Below are positions 1 through 9,870 of a stretch of DNA of 34,781 nucleotides, in pieces (position 1 is the stretch's first letter; every line of letters starts with the position of its first letter). The stretch lies in contig NZ_VRTT01000077.1 in assembly GCF_008017805.1 (NCBI RefSeq), positions 1 through 34,781 of the forward strand, written 5' to 3'. The position numbers were made by a program, and so were the translations under genes. This stretch comes from Paenibacillus sp. N3.4. Lineage in GTDB: Bacteria; Bacillota; Bacilli; Paenibacillales; NBRC-103111. The notes below the pieces were generated by a model. It ran no database searches, had not been told where the DNA came from, and saw only the letters and a program-made list of their open reading frames with translations.

Positions 1-210
1 CGCACGGTTCATTTCGTCTTTCAAACCAAATGTCGTATCAGTCACACCATCAAAAATACCCGCAGAGATCATCGCATCGAATTTCGCTTGTGTTGCTGCG
101 TCCAGGTCTTTCAAATCGCTGAAGTCAGCGGATGTTTTACCGAATGCAACAGACGAAAACATGGAGAGCGCCATGGCGGATGTAAGAACAACAGATAATG
201 ATTTTTTCAT
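1..210 (-). CDS. Secreted SLH-domain protein, N-terminal fragment (cut by window edge)
   Basis: Only the first 70 codons are present; the gene runs off the left edge. The product starts MKKSLSVVLTSAMALSMF, a basic tip and hydrophobic core typical of a Sec signal peptide, with likely cleavage near residues 23-27 (AFG-KTSA). From residue 29 it reads FSDLKDLD, then ISAGIFDGVTDTTFGLKDEMNRA, which is the first part of an S-layer homology domain (F-D at the start, G-x-DG in the middle, an N/T-R-A near the end). An N-terminal SLH position is typical of S-layer and cell-surface proteins bound to secondary cell-wall polymer. ATG at 208-210 is preceded by AGGAGG with 11 nt spacing, so the start is secure. 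The remaining domains and the overall function cannot be seen. Confidence 0.85.
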   Translation of the reverse strand, partial: MKKSLSVVLTSAMALSMFSSVAFGKTSADFSDLKDLDAATQAKFDAMISAGIFDGVTDTTFGLKDEMNRA

Positions 211-246
211 AAAGGTTTGTTTCCTCCTGTATTTAAAAGTTTTTGT

Positions 247-265
247 GTTATAAAAAACTTATAAC
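247..265. other. Perfect 7-bp inverted repeat in the leader of the left-edge SLH gene
   Basis: GTTATAA and TTATAAC are separated by AAAAC, about 37 nt upstream of the ATG at 210. The dyad could be an mRNA hairpin or an operator. It is AT-rich and may be chance. No convincing sigma-A promoter was found in 211-397. Confidence 0.35.
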
Positions 266-397
266 CAACGTGACGACAATTGAATCTCTGAGTATTACTC
301 GTGTATCTATTCGTATATCATCTCGGCTACAAACTTAGTATACGACACTCCATACAGCATTTCATTGCTAAGTATTTTCCAATTTCATAGAAACGAC

Positions 398-433
398 AAA
401 AGACTGCATCCGAAGAATCGGATACAGTCTTTT
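398..433 (-). terminator. Rho-independent terminator after the large SLH gene
   Basis: On the minus strand AAAGACTG-ATCCG pairs with CGGAT-CAGTCTTT around a short loop and is followed by TTTTG. It begins 7 nt past the stop codon at 441. A-rich and T-rich flanks on both sides mean it could work in both directions. Confidence 0.8.
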
Positions 434-440
434 AACTTAC

Positions 441-3400
441 TTATTTAGGAATCTTCTTTTGTTGCTTAAGAACTCGGATGATAATGGCTGAAGCTTGTGC
501 TCTAGTCAAGTTGCCTTTCGGATCAAAACTGTATGTTGGTTTCTTTTGACCTTCTACTAAAGCATTCTCAATACCGTCAATAAATCCGGCTTTGAAGACT
601 GCTTCTACAGATGGCTGCGCATAGGTACCAATAGTAGTCGCATCCGTAAATTCTTTTTTGAGTGTTACTAGGCTCTTAGCTGCATCGGAGTTTACCTTCA
701 TATTAGCTGCGCGTTCAATCATAACAGCTGCATCTTCACGGCTAATTGTGTTACCTGGGGCAAATAACCCTGCAGAATTACCTCTAACAATCCCCGCTCT
801 GGCCCCTGCTTCAATATGCATGAAGTCATACAAGCTGCTGCTGTTTGATAATCCCAATCCTCTTCTTACATCTGCAAAAGTACCTTGAAAGTTAGGATTC
901 GTTGGATCATTAGTATGGAAGGACGTATCTTCATTAAGCAATGGAACATCAAAGATTTTAACCAGTAAAGTTACAAATTCACCGCGTGTAATAGCATCAT
1001 TAGGTAGGAACTGCGATGAAGACTTATTGTTCATAATACCTTTTGAATACAAGATATCTAAGTAATCGCGCGCCCAATCATGCAGTGTCACATCATTAAA
1101 GCTATTGTTCATGTACATAACTTGGAAGTATCCAAAGGTATCTACAGGAACCTCGATTGTATGTGCCTTCGGATCTACAACACCACCGATGTTTTTCCAA
1201 CCGACAAATTGATTGCCTGTACCACTTGGATCAAGGAATGTCCCAAACTGATACACAGTGAGATACTTCCATGAATCGTTACGAATTTCGTCATCATACT
1301 TTAATGTAAGTGTGCCCCGTTTAGTAGGAACCATTAGACTCTTAATATTTCTTGTATAGAAAGCTGTCTCACCTGGTCCTAGCAATGTTGGGGATGGAAG
1401 ATTACCGCTACCTTGTAAAGCAGCCTTTAATGTATCAGCGTTACTTGCTGCACTAATATCTACGGTCCCCGCATCTACCCAGAATCGCTTGCTTGCAGGT
1501 CTGAATCTGCCTGTTGGCTCAATTAAGAATCGAGTTCCTGCAGGTGTTTCTGAAGCTTTCTCAACACGACCATCGTCCTGGTTCGCGATACCAAATACAA
1601 TTTTACGATCGACGGTTATGAATTGTTCAGTTTGCGTTCTGTCATTTCTCATTAACTTCGTATCCTTAGGGAAGTTTAATAAGAAATCTCCATTAAAGAT
1701 GCTCATTTTGGAAGCTAACGTAGTTTTGTATTGTGCTCCCTCAATAGGCGTATTCACGTTGAAAAGAATAAAGTTTCCGGTCGTCTTTGCTTTACCCCGG
1801 TTAACTGTAAATGTAATTGCGTTCTTACCTGCTTTTAGATTGTCAACTTCAAATCTAAATACACCAGGGGAGATCTGTGTAGCTTCACTTTTCCCGAAGA
1901 GGACACTGTCTGCACCATCTGCTTGGATAACAACCGTTTCCGAATTCGTATTGACGTTAGCCTGATCAACCTTGTCTAAGTTCTTAACGAAATTCGTTGG
2001 TTGCAGAAGCAGGTAGGATACGGGTTGTTTCGTAATCGTGATCATCTTGCTTGTTGTACGCCCTGAGTTATTCGTAGCAACTAATTCTAGCACGTAGTCA
2101 CCATAAGCATCCATGGTTAAAATACTGCTCAAATTAAAGCTTGTTGTTGAGCGTTTGCTATCCAACGGATCAATAACCTTCGAAATTTGATTGAGTGATA
2201 GCGTCGTCGTTGTGATGGATGAACCCGAAGGAACTTTTCTCAAATAGAGAATCGCTTCTGTATTTAAATTCGCATTTAGAATCGTACCGGAAAGTTGAAT
2301 TTTAGTGGACGTTGTTTGATAAACACCTGGCAGAGTGCCTACTGTGTAAGGTGTAACTGCGACATCCGGAACCATACTTCAACTAGTGGCGCGTAGTCAC
2401 TAAGAACAAATACTTCGTAATTCGTCTGAGTAACAAGAACCTTTGGCTGTGCTGGATCAGGCTTCAGGTAAAGGGAGAAGCGGATTGCTTTTTTGCCATC
2501 ATTATCAAAAAGCTTGCTATAAGCTGTTCCTGAATCCTTATTAACGGCTTCCAGTTCCTCTGAGGAAATTGTAAAATTCCCCAGCGAATCTATAACTGAT
2601 TTCTTTGCCGCTGGATCAGTTAAATTATTAGAAAGCGGGACATTATTATCATTAATCGCTAGTTCAACCAAGTTGTAATTTGCTGGCGGCAGGTTAACGA
2701 TCTTTCCTTGGATACAGGGAGCAAGTACAGCACCACAAGTGAATTGAGACTTGCTTGTAACAACTTTGCCATTATACAAATTAGTTACGATGACATAAGG
2801 TGCACTGGAAATATTTAAATTGTATGCTTTTGTGCCAGCAGCATTGGCTGTAACCGGTGGGACCGCTGTGGTTCCCTCATTCGGTGTGATGGACATTAGA
2901 ATCGGACCATCCGGTATATCATGCAAAGAAATTGTTGCCTTTCTAAGGGTAGAAGAACCCGCTACAGCAGTAGTATCATAGGTGCCATTGCCGGAGAATC
3001 CGGGAATATTAACGGTAACTGAATCTGCTTTAGCATTTGTAAAAATATCAATTAATGCCGGAAAATCATTAATTTGATTAGACCCCTGTTCCGTCAACAC
3101 AACCGGAGAACCCCCTAGGTTCTGTGCAACATGGTCTAAATAGGGTAAGGATGGGTTAGTAAAGTTAAATGTGTATCTGGTCGGCTGTGTAGGCGTTCCA
3201 AGAGAGCTTGTAAGTGTGACATCAATTTCTTGAGCTGTGCTATTCGTATTTAAAGGAAAGCTTGCGCTAAAATGATGTGTTTGATACTTCGTGCCTGAGT
3301 CAATTTTAATTGGAGTAACCGTGGCACTCCCTATAAGATCTGGCGTACTTGGAGTAGATCCACCAATTAGCGTTCCTTCAATATTGCTTATTTTTTGAGT

Positions 3401-4387
3401 ACCAAACGTATAACGGAAACTTGCTCCGCTACCCACTACTTTGATATCAGCATATACATAATCAGCAACGCCTGGAGTAATGTTGCCTATACTGTTCTTA
3501 ATATCCGTAGTGAATATAATGTTCTTAGAGGTTTCACTTGTTAAAGTAGGTACGGTTACTAACTTACTCACTGGAGGCGCAGGCGTTACAGATGAATCTT
3601 CCAACATCTGAATCGTACCGTTGTAAGCAAAGCCCAATCCATTATCGTATTTAAACGTTCTTGATGTTGTATAATAGTTAGTCGGGTTCTTAGCGATAAA
3701 TTGCATCAGATTATCCCCTGGATTCAGGGCAACATCTGACACACGACCCGTATTCGTAAGGAATGTAAATACTCCGCCGGAAAAATTGGATGCTTCAAAC
3801 GTAGTTCCATTAACAATTGCATCGACTTTATATGCATTGCTCGCAGAACCGGTAATCGTAGCATTCGTAAATGGACCTTGAGACGGGAGCATAGCGCCAT
3901 CTGTGAAAACATCATCATTAAACTTGAGGTTTGTAATATTGGATACCGGAGTAAAATAAGCCCAACCAGGCAATGAATCAACGTTAGACGTACTGGCAAA
4001 CTTCACAGTAAACCGATTGAGACCTTCCGATAACTGCACATTTTCAAAAAGGATTTGATTCGTACTGTTTGCCACTCTTGTCGGACGATTTGTTTTATTC
4101 GTCGTGGTTAGGCCGGAGTTTACATTATATATCTCATAGTAAATATCCGTAATCTGCTCTTCCGCGATTCCTCCAATGTCCACACTTACGGTTAAAGGAT
4201 TGGATGTAATGCGTTGGATGGAAGCATCTACGAGTGGATTATCAGTCGTAGGAATCGTGTGCACATATAAACTTGTAATATTCAGTACAGGTGCAGCGGA
4301 AGCCGTCATTGGCGGCAACAAGGCGAGCAGCATCGTAATCATGAGGCTGAGGCTGATCCACTTGTTTCTTCTTTGTTTGGTTTTCAA
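441..4387 (-). pseudogene. Large secreted surface protein with three C-terminal SLH domains, interrupted by one frameshift
   Basis: Two overlapping reading frames (4387-2339, 682 aa; 2375-441, 644 aa) make one gene of about 1315 codons if a single base is restored near 2375. The first frame begins at TTG (4387) with GGAGG 8 nt upstream and encodes a Sec signal peptide (KTKQRRNKW, hydrophobic stretch, TASAAP). Long beta-rich, Thr/Asn/Ser-rich sequence follows and resembles repeated Ig-like surface modules. The second frame ends with three SLH domains at about residues 426-478, 500-560 and 576-640 of that fragment (FNDV, FADV, FTDA starts; ITRGE, ISRED, LTRAQ motifs). The second frame has no ribosome binding site, and the stop TGA lies just before its AGT-ATG, so it is not an independent gene. 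The likely role is a wall-anchored surface protein; no enzymatic motif was recognised. Two Cys about 8 residues apart (near 2735) are unusual for a secreted Gram-positive protein. Confidence 0.8.
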
Positions 4388-4587
4388 AGCTAGTTCCTCC
4401 TTATGTGATCTAAATGTTGTTAGTATCGTCGCGACCTAAATTAAACTGAGCGGCTATTCGACAATCCCTCCCAAAATCTTCTATCATTCTACATGATTAG
4501 ACGCGGCAATACGCCAAAAGTTCTTTATCTTACTTATCGGTCAGAAGCACGAAAATGTTTAGGGAAAGAAAAAAATTCACAAAATGC

Positions 4588-4620
4588 AAAAAAAAAATCC
4601 AATCATTTAGATTGGATTTC
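4588..4620 (-). terminator. Rho-independent terminator after tagO
   Basis: On the minus strand AAATCCAATC pairs with GATTGGATTT around a 4-5 nt loop and is followed by a run of about ten T. It sits about 20 nt past the tagO stop and separates the wall-polymer cluster from the SLH gene. Confidence 0.85.
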
Positions 4621-4641
4621 AAATAATTAATTTTAAAACGA

Positions 4642-5763
4642 TTATTTACCTACGCGATCACTTTGCACTTGCTTGCCGACAAGCTTCTGCAAGAAGCTCA
4701 GAACCGGTTTGCGGCTTTTGCTGATAATGCCGATGGCTTCTGCACCAACAAGCATAACGAGGAAGAGAGCTACCATTATCATGATTAGTCCCCATGTAGA
4801 ATCTTGGGAAATAAACACGGAACAAACCACAGCACTAATACCAAAGATGGAGGCAATCCCATAGATGATCAGAACGCTTGTACGATGGCTGAATCCAAGC
4901 TGCAGCAAGCAGTGATGCAAATGGCTTTTATCCGGAGCAGAAATCGGTAGTTTATTGACGTAGCGACGCATAATCGCGAAGAAAGTATCGGACAATGGCA
5001 CGCCTAGAATCATGATTGGAATCAGAAGGGAAACAACGGCCGCTTGCTTAAAGCCCAGAATGGATAATGTCGCTAACGCAAAACCTAGGAACAAAGCTCC
5101 CGAGTCCCCCATAAAGATTTTGGCCGGATGGAAATTATAAAACATAAACCCTACGATGCTGCCTAGTAAAATCACACAAAGAAGAATAACCGTAATGTTG
5201 CCCATCATGAGTGCCAGAATTAAAATGGTTGTGGTAGCAATACCGGAAACCCCGGCCGATAATCCGTCTAATCCGTCAATCAAGTTAATGGCGTTGGATA
5301 CGCCGACAATCCATAATATCGTAATAGGAATACTTAACCAACCAATAGGCAGATTAGTTGTTCCGAAAGGAATGTTAACAAGTTCAATCTTCAGTCCGAA
5401 GGAAACAACGATACACGCGGCAATTAGCTGCCCGAGCAGTTTCCATTTGGGTGATAATTGGAACCGATCATCCAAAGCCCCCGTAACTACAATCACAAAG
5501 CCTCCTAGCAGCAAACCAAATGCCGCATTCGAGTTGACTGCATCAAGTGCTGGAGAAACAACGAAATAAGCACCGACGAACGCGAGGAATATAGCTAATC
5601 CTCCGAGACGCGGCATAATTCGGGTATGTACCTTACGATGGTTTGGGGCATCAACCGCTCCTACCCAGAAGGCAAATTTTTTGACTAGGGGTGTCAGCAG
5701 CAGCGCCATTAAGCACGAAGCGATAAACCCAATCACATATAATCCATACATGTTCTTCTTCAC
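4642..5763 (-). CDS. tagO: Undecaprenyl-phosphate GlcNAc-1-phosphate transferase (TagO/WecA family)
   Basis: Integral membrane enzyme of the MraY/WecA/TagO family that moves GlcNAc-1-P from UDP-GlcNAc to undecaprenyl phosphate, the first step of wall teichoic acid or secondary wall polymer synthesis. The sequence shows about ten membrane segments and the family signatures: the DD pair at residues 98-99 (GALDDRF), NAINLIDGLDGL at about 157-168, FMGDSGALFLG near 215, and the cytoplasmic His motif SHLHH near 281. Length 373 aa fits the family. The listed start is GTG at 5763, with GAGGAG unusually close; ATG at 5751 (residue 5) is a plausible alternative. It is the last gene of the run DUF5693-csaB-tagA-tagO and is followed by a strong terminator. 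Family assignment is firm; which polymer it starts is inferred from csaB and the SLH genes. Confidence 0.93.
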   Translation of the reverse strand: MKKNMYGLYVIGFIASCLMALLLTPLVKKFAFWVGAVDAPNHRKVHTRIMPRLGGLAIFLAFVGAYFVVSPALDAVNSNAAFGLLLGGFVIVVTGALDDRFQLSPKWKLLGQLIAACIVVSFGLKIELVNIPFGTTNLPIGWLSIPITILWIVGVSNAINLIDGLDGLSAGVSGIATTTILILALMMGNITVILLCVILLGSIVGFMFYNFHPAKIFMGDSGALFLGFALATLSILGFKQAAVVSLLIPIMILGVPLSDTFFAIMRRYVNKLPISAPDKSHLHHCLLQLGFSHRTSVLIIYGIASIFGISAVVCSVFISQDSTWGLIMIMVALFLVMLVGAEAIGIISKSRKPVLSFLQKLVGKQVQSDRVGK

Positions 5764-5884
5764 AGCTCCTCTTGTCGTGGGTGGCAGGTGATCCGCCGAA
5801 ATGAATTATACTCCCATTTGTCCACAAATACTACTGCTAAATTTGGCTGAAATGACCTTCTTTAGGTAATTTTCATAATTATTT

Positions 5885-6673
5885 TCATGCTTTTGTTACT
5901 TTCTCTTTGTCGCGCATCACTTTCAGTGCGAATTTCGGAAGCAGGAGCATTCTTTTGTAGCGCCATGGTTCCTGTAAAAGGCGGTAAAACCATTCGAGAC
6001 GTAATTTCTGAAAGAATACAGGCGCCCTCTTTAGTTTGCCCGAAAGAACGTCAAAACTTCCCCCGACTCCCATCATAACAGGGACCCCGATTTGCTCTTT
6101 GTACTTGGCTATCCAAGGTTCTTGATTGGCAGCGGATCTTCCAACAAAGAGGAGATCAGGCGCAGCATCCACGATATCTTGAATGACTTCCTCGTCCTGG
6201 GTTTCCCCGAAATAGCCATCGCGAACACCCACAAGCGTTATGCCTGGATAGGTAGATCTTAAACGATCTGCTGCCGCCTGAATCACCTCCGTTGACGCGC
6301 CGAGAAGATACACCTTCCAGCTCTTCTTCTCTCCGACCTTCATCAATTCTTGGAGCAAATCATAACCGGGAACCCGCTCTGCAACAGGCTCTCCTACATA
6401 TCCTGCAGCCCAGACGACCCCTGTCCCGTCAGGAACGATGAGCTCGGCCCGCTGCATCATGCTCAGATAAGCCGGATCGTCTTGAGCGGCCATGACCATA
6501 ATGGGATTGGCGGTAATAATCTGGTGCGGAATTCTTTCTTCAATTACATTAGTCAGATAAGCGACCGTCTGCTGCATGCCCATTTTGGAGATGGGTACGC
6601 CATAGATGCGAACTTTCGGTATAGCACCAGCGGATCGTACAGTTGTATTCGTAGTTGTCGATGTTGAGCTCAT
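5885..6673 (-). CDS. tagA: WecG/TagA/CpsF family glycosyltransferase (ManNAc transferase)
   Basis: Family members transfer N-acetylmannosamine (or a related sugar) from UDP to lipid-linked GlcNAc, the second step of linkage-unit synthesis after TagO. Length 262 aa is usual. Key positions are visible: Thr54 in ITANP and Asp82 in VPDGTGVVW, 28 residues apart as in characterised TagA; EPVAERVPG at about 95-103; and the basic C-terminal RLEWFYRLL region that mediates membrane association in the family. The residues 178-187 motif reads GRSAANQEPW where most relatives have G-L-G-x-P-K-Q-E-x-W, a notable deviation. ATG at 6673 is preceded by AAAGGA at about 10 nt. It lies 169 nt downstream of the csaB coding end region start of this unit (30-nt gap after csaB) and upstream of tagO, consistent with one transcription unit. 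Confidence 0.92.
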   Translation of the reverse strand: MSSTSTTTNTTVRSAGAIPKVRIYGVPISKMGMQQTVAYLTNVIEERIPHQIITANPIMVMAAQDDPAYLSMMQRAELIVPDGTGVVWAAGYVGEPVAERVPGYDLLQELMKVGEKKSWKVYLLGASTEVIQAAADRLRSTYPGITLVGVRDGYFGETQDEEVIQDIVDAAPDLLFVGRSAANQEPWIAKYKEQIGVPVMMGVGGSFDVLSGKLKRAPVFFQKLRLEWFYRLLQEPWRYKRMLLLPKFALKVMRDKEKVTKA

Positions 6674-6703
6674 GGATATCTCATCCTTTAATTGACGTTG
6701 GAG

Positions 6704-7843
6704 TTAAGCCTTTGGTTGCAAATAAAATGAAATGATGTGCTGCGCAGGAAGCTGAGCCTGCGCTTTGAGCTCTTCTATGGCGGGGCCGACAGACACCGCC
6801 CAAGCTTCCTTGCCGTCGAGGAGGCGCTGCGCCTCGGCGCCCAAGGCTTCGGCATCGAAGCGAGCTGTAGATGCCGCGGCCTTCATACCCAGCCTATGGA
6901 GAAACTGGTCGATCTTCGGATCGTACGAGATGCCTACCATAGGCACGTACTGCGAGGCTGCATAAATCAAAGAATGCAGCCTCATCCCGATCAGCAGGTC
7001 GCAGCCAGCGACCTGCTCAAGCATGTCCTGCGGATGGGCGATGCCTCGCACCATCTCCACGCGAGAACCGTGATCGCCGAGGCGGTCGATCACGAACTGC
7101 GAAGCCACCTCATCCGAAGGGAGGTGGAAGGGCAGAAACCGCAGCCGCACGTCCGTGCGGGCTGCGAGCAGTAGGTGCAGGGACCGCGAGAGAGCTTCCA
7201 GCTCCGAGCGGTCCTCATTCCAGAAGCGGACGGATACACCGACCGTCCGCACAAGGCTGCCCCGCGGCGCTGTATCCGCCGCGCCGCCCTCAGACCCGGT
7301 CGAGCCGCGCAGGGGCAGGCCCATGACCGGGTCAGGCACAACCGTGATGCGGTCCAAAGGAAGCCGCATCTTCTCAAGCAAAGCCGCGGACTCCGTATCG
7401 CGGACCGACACATACGCGCAGCGTTTGAATACGCTGCGGATCCAACCATCGAACATTCGGCGATTGACCGGCCCAATGCCCTGTGAATAAATAAAAGTCG
7501 GCTTCCCCAGCCACTGGGCGATCTTTAAGACCGCCAAGTAATAGGGAATCGTCTTCGAGCTTGTTGCATCTTGCAGTAAGCTGCCGCCTCCGCTGATCAA
7601 GCCGTCGGATTCGCGCAAAGCACGTAAAAGCGGCCCAGGTCTCATCCGATGGTAAGCCTTTACGCCATACATCTCAGTCGTCTTCTGGGGATTGGCCGAA
7701 AGCACGATGGGCTCAATCTGAACGCCTTGCGCTCGACCTTGCTCCTGCAAAGCAAGCAGAATGGATTGCAGCACAGCTTCATCACCGCTATTATCAAAGC
7801 CGTAATAGCCGGAAAGCGCTATTTTGACCACTGAGGCACCCAT
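6704..7843 (-). CDS. csaB: Polysaccharide pyruvyl transferase CsaB
   Basis: CsaB adds a pyruvate ketal from PEP to the ManNAc of the secondary cell-wall polymer; SLH domains recognise this group. The chosen start is ATG at 7843 (MGASVVKIALSGYYG), with AAGGAG 8 nt upstream. An in-frame ATG at 7873 lies deeper in the preceding gene and lacks a site. This gives 379 aa and a 25-nt overlap with the upstream gene, implying translational coupling. Visible family features are GYYGFDNSGDEA at about 12-23, SGGGSLLQDATS at about 84-95, YSQGIGP near 119, and His290 (MRLHS) with Lys310 (YDPK), 20 residues apart like the catalytic His/Lys reported for Paenibacillus CsaB. Residues 179-197 (RGSTGSEGGAADTAPRGS) look like a low-complexity insert. 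The gene is visibly richer in G+C than its neighbours. Confidence 0.93.
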   Translation of the reverse strand: MGASVVKIALSGYYGFDNSGDEAVLQSILLALQEQGRAQGVQIEPIVLSANPQKTTEMYGVKAYHRMRPGPLLRALRESDGLISGGGSLLQDATSSKTIPYYLAVLKIAQWLGKPTFIYSQGIGPVNRRMFDGWIRSVFKRCAYVSVRDTESAALLEKMRLPLDRITVVPDPVMGLPLRGSTGSEGGAADTAPRGSLVRTVGVSVRFWNEDRSELEALSRSLHLLLAARTDVRLRFLPFHLPSDEVASQFVIDRLGDHGSRVEMVRGIAHPQDMLEQVAGCDLLIGMRLHSLIYAASQYVPMVGISYDPKIDQFLHRLGMKAAASTARFDAEALGAEAQRLLDGKEAWAVSVGPAIEELKAQAQLPAQHIISFYLQPKA

Positions 7844-9870
7844 CGCTTCCAACTCCTTGTGACAATCTCCCAAATGGCGATAAAGACTAAACCAACAATT
7901 GCGCCAAACACAACACCATACGTAATACGAATGAGTGAAATATGAAGCGGCGTATGCAAATGAGCGAAAGTGTCTACGATCGAAAGCTGCCCGATGACAC
8001 CTATGAAAATTAGGTATACAGCATGTCTATATCTTACAGACAAATAAGCGCCTAACAGAAAGACAGGGTGAGCGAACAAAAACTCCTTGTTTCGAGGACG
8101 AACGCCCAACGTATTTTCTAAGAAAGAACGGAACAGTTTCTCGAACGTAGAAGCCTGCCCTTCATTTCCGGTACGTGACAAATAGTAATAGATAGCGGCC
8201 AAAGCCACCGCTGCAATAACGATCCATAATACGCTGATATAAGAAGAGAAAATTCGCCGAACATGCATGATTTTATCTTTATACGTATTGTTTTCACTGA
8301 AGAACAGCAAATAGATACCTGCGATTGCAATGGGTAGCAAATGCAGCATACCGACCCCGCGGAATTGCTGCAGCACAAGAGAATACGTAATATGATTAAG
8401 CAGCGCTACTTCATAGACTACGCCAATCAACGAAATCGCTGATGTTTTGAAGAGCTGCCATAACCCATAAGCCAGACCTGACTTCCATTTCGCGGCTGCG
8501 CCTGAACGGACAGATCGAATAGCCAGCATAACCGCGACGCTTGGTGCGCTGATCGCTGCCCCCAGCGCCAGAGCTTGTGCGTACACATTAGCGGAAAGCG
8601 TGTGTATGGCTAGAGCTCCTAACAAGCCAACCACGAACAGCAGTAAAGAGGCTTCCGGTATAAAGAAGGATACCATGAGCACGATCAAGCTGATACCGCC
8701 GACCAACATGAAGACACGCGCCACTTTTTGCCAGAAGGTTGTTTCAACAGTAAACGGCTCAGCAGTCCCTAATGTGAACCCCGCTTTTTCAATGCGTGGA
8801 ATAGCTCCGTCTTTTCCTTGCAAAATTTCATAGTAGGCCGATAACGGATCTACCAGTTTGCCTTTATCCAAGCTTTTTACTGGTCTTGCGTTTATGAAAA
8901 TCATACGGATATTGCGATCCTTCACAGCAAGAACAAAGCGATCTGCCGTGCTCTGAATGCGTCCTTCAAACTCTGACTTTTTCAAAGGCTCGGTTAGCTT
9001 TTCTCCATCTCTCTCCGTGAAAGAATGCAGTCGAACTACATTATAATTGGTTTCCTTGGCTAACGTGTTGAACCCTTTTTGAGGTTCTTTTAATAACTCA
9101 ATGGCTGCTAGGCCTATGCCGTTCTTGTGTAAAAGTTCGGCCATTTTGTTCAAGTTAACTTCTGTATTTTCTTCTGTGTAGCCTGGAACCTCATTGCCGT
9201 CCACAATAATGCGTTTCACACCAAGATCATGAAGCTGTTTAAGTAAACGATCCATCTCGTTGGTTACGAAAGGTCTCCGGTTCGAGAGACGAACTACAAT
9301 CTGAAATCCTTGATCCTTAAGCATCTGTAAAGTGATGGGGTCAGGGTCCATCGTCTTAATCGAGGCGTCATCCATACTCATCTGAATGATGAGTCCGTTT
9401 CTGTTTTTGAAGCTCCATGGTTGAGTAGCCACTTTCAGATCCATGAATGTCTTCTGAATCAGCGGCTCCAGCTTTTCTTGCGTGGCTTTATCCGCAAATA
9501 ACACATAGGTGTAATTCTCATTCGGATTACCTAAATTTTGCGTAAGCGATGCGGCATCTTTTGAATTATACAGCTCGATGCGGCGACTCTCTCTTAGCTC
9601 AGAAAGGGTACTCTCGTATACCGACATGGACGTGATACCAGCGGCTTTCATATTCGTGAGCTGCTGAGTGACGAAGGACTGAGGATTCGTCTGGATATCG
9701 GCAATATCCAGTAAATCTCGATAATCAAACACGAATTCTACCTTATTCGCAGACGTTTCAGTTTGGTGACGGGTGTAAGCTAACGGAAGCGAGCCTAGCA
9801 TACCGATAATAACGAGCCACCACAGGATATTTTTGAGCGGATTGTTCCATGTTTTATACCACTGAGTCAA
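7819..9870 (-). CDS. DUF5693-family membrane protein encoded next to csaB
   Basis: A protein of about 683 aa with one N-terminal membrane segment (about residues 14-33), a long extracytoplasmic region (about 40-390), and a C-terminal block of about nine to ten hydrophobic segments. The soluble part has a TIM-barrel-like flavour (VKRIIVDGNEVPGY, IGLAAIELLKEP), but no catalytic motif was recognised. I match it to the DUF5693 family commonly found beside csaB in Paenibacillus; its function is unknown. An export or assembly role in wall-polymer pyruvylation is inference from position only. Start: GTG at 9879 abuts the AAGGAG, whereas TTG at 9870 has 7 nt spacing, so I prefer TTG. Its end overlaps the csaB start by 25 nt. 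Confidence 0.75.
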   Translation of the reverse strand: MTQWYKTWNNPLKNILWWLVIIGMLGSLPLAYTRHQTETSANKVEFVFDYRDLLDIADIQTNPQSFVTQQLTNMKAAGITSMSVYESTLSELRESRRIELYNSKDAASLTQNLGNPNENYTYVLFADKATQEKLEPLIQKTFMDLKVATQPWSFKNRNGLIIQMSMDDASIKTMDPDPITLQMLKDQGFQIVVRLSNRRPFVTNEMDRLLKQLHDLGVKRIIVDGNEVPGYTEENTEVNLNKMAELLHKNGIGLAAIELLKEPQKGFNTLAKETNYNVVRLHSFTERDGEKLTEPLKKSEFEGRIQSTADRFVLAVKDRNIRMIFINARPVKSLDKGKLVDPLSAYYEILQGKDGAIPRIEKAGFTLGTAEPFTVETTFWQKVARVFMLVGGISLIVLMVSFFIPEASLLLFVVGLLGALAIHTLSANVYAQALALGAAISAPSVAVMLAIRSVRSGAAAKWKSGLAYGLWQLFKTSAISLIGVVYEVALLNHITYSLVLQQFRGVGMLHLLPIAIAGIYLLFFSENNTYKDKIMHVRRIFSSYISVLWIVIAAVALAAIYYYLSRTGNEGQASTFEKLFRSFLENTLGVRPRNKEFLFAHPVFLLGAYLSVRYRHAVYLIFIGVIGQLSIVDTFAHLHTPLHISLIRITYGVVFGAIVGLVFIAIWEIVTRSWKRWVPQWSK

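Noticed and set aside
1489..1965. 158-codon plus-strand open frame opposite the SLH gene
   Set aside because: It is a shadow of the coding strand; no ribosome site, and no recognisable domain.
2365..2385. Programmed -1 ribosomal frameshift in the SLH gene
   Set aside because: No slippery heptamer and no obvious downstream structure; three other genes show the same one-base loss.
7090..7490. Several 100-130-codon frames overlapping csaB
   Set aside because: Product of high G+C in csaB; csaB itself is conserved throughout this stretch.
7819..7873. csaB start at 7873
   Set aside because: No ribosome site there, and AAGGAG is placed 8 nt before the ATG at 7843, where CsaB homology begins.
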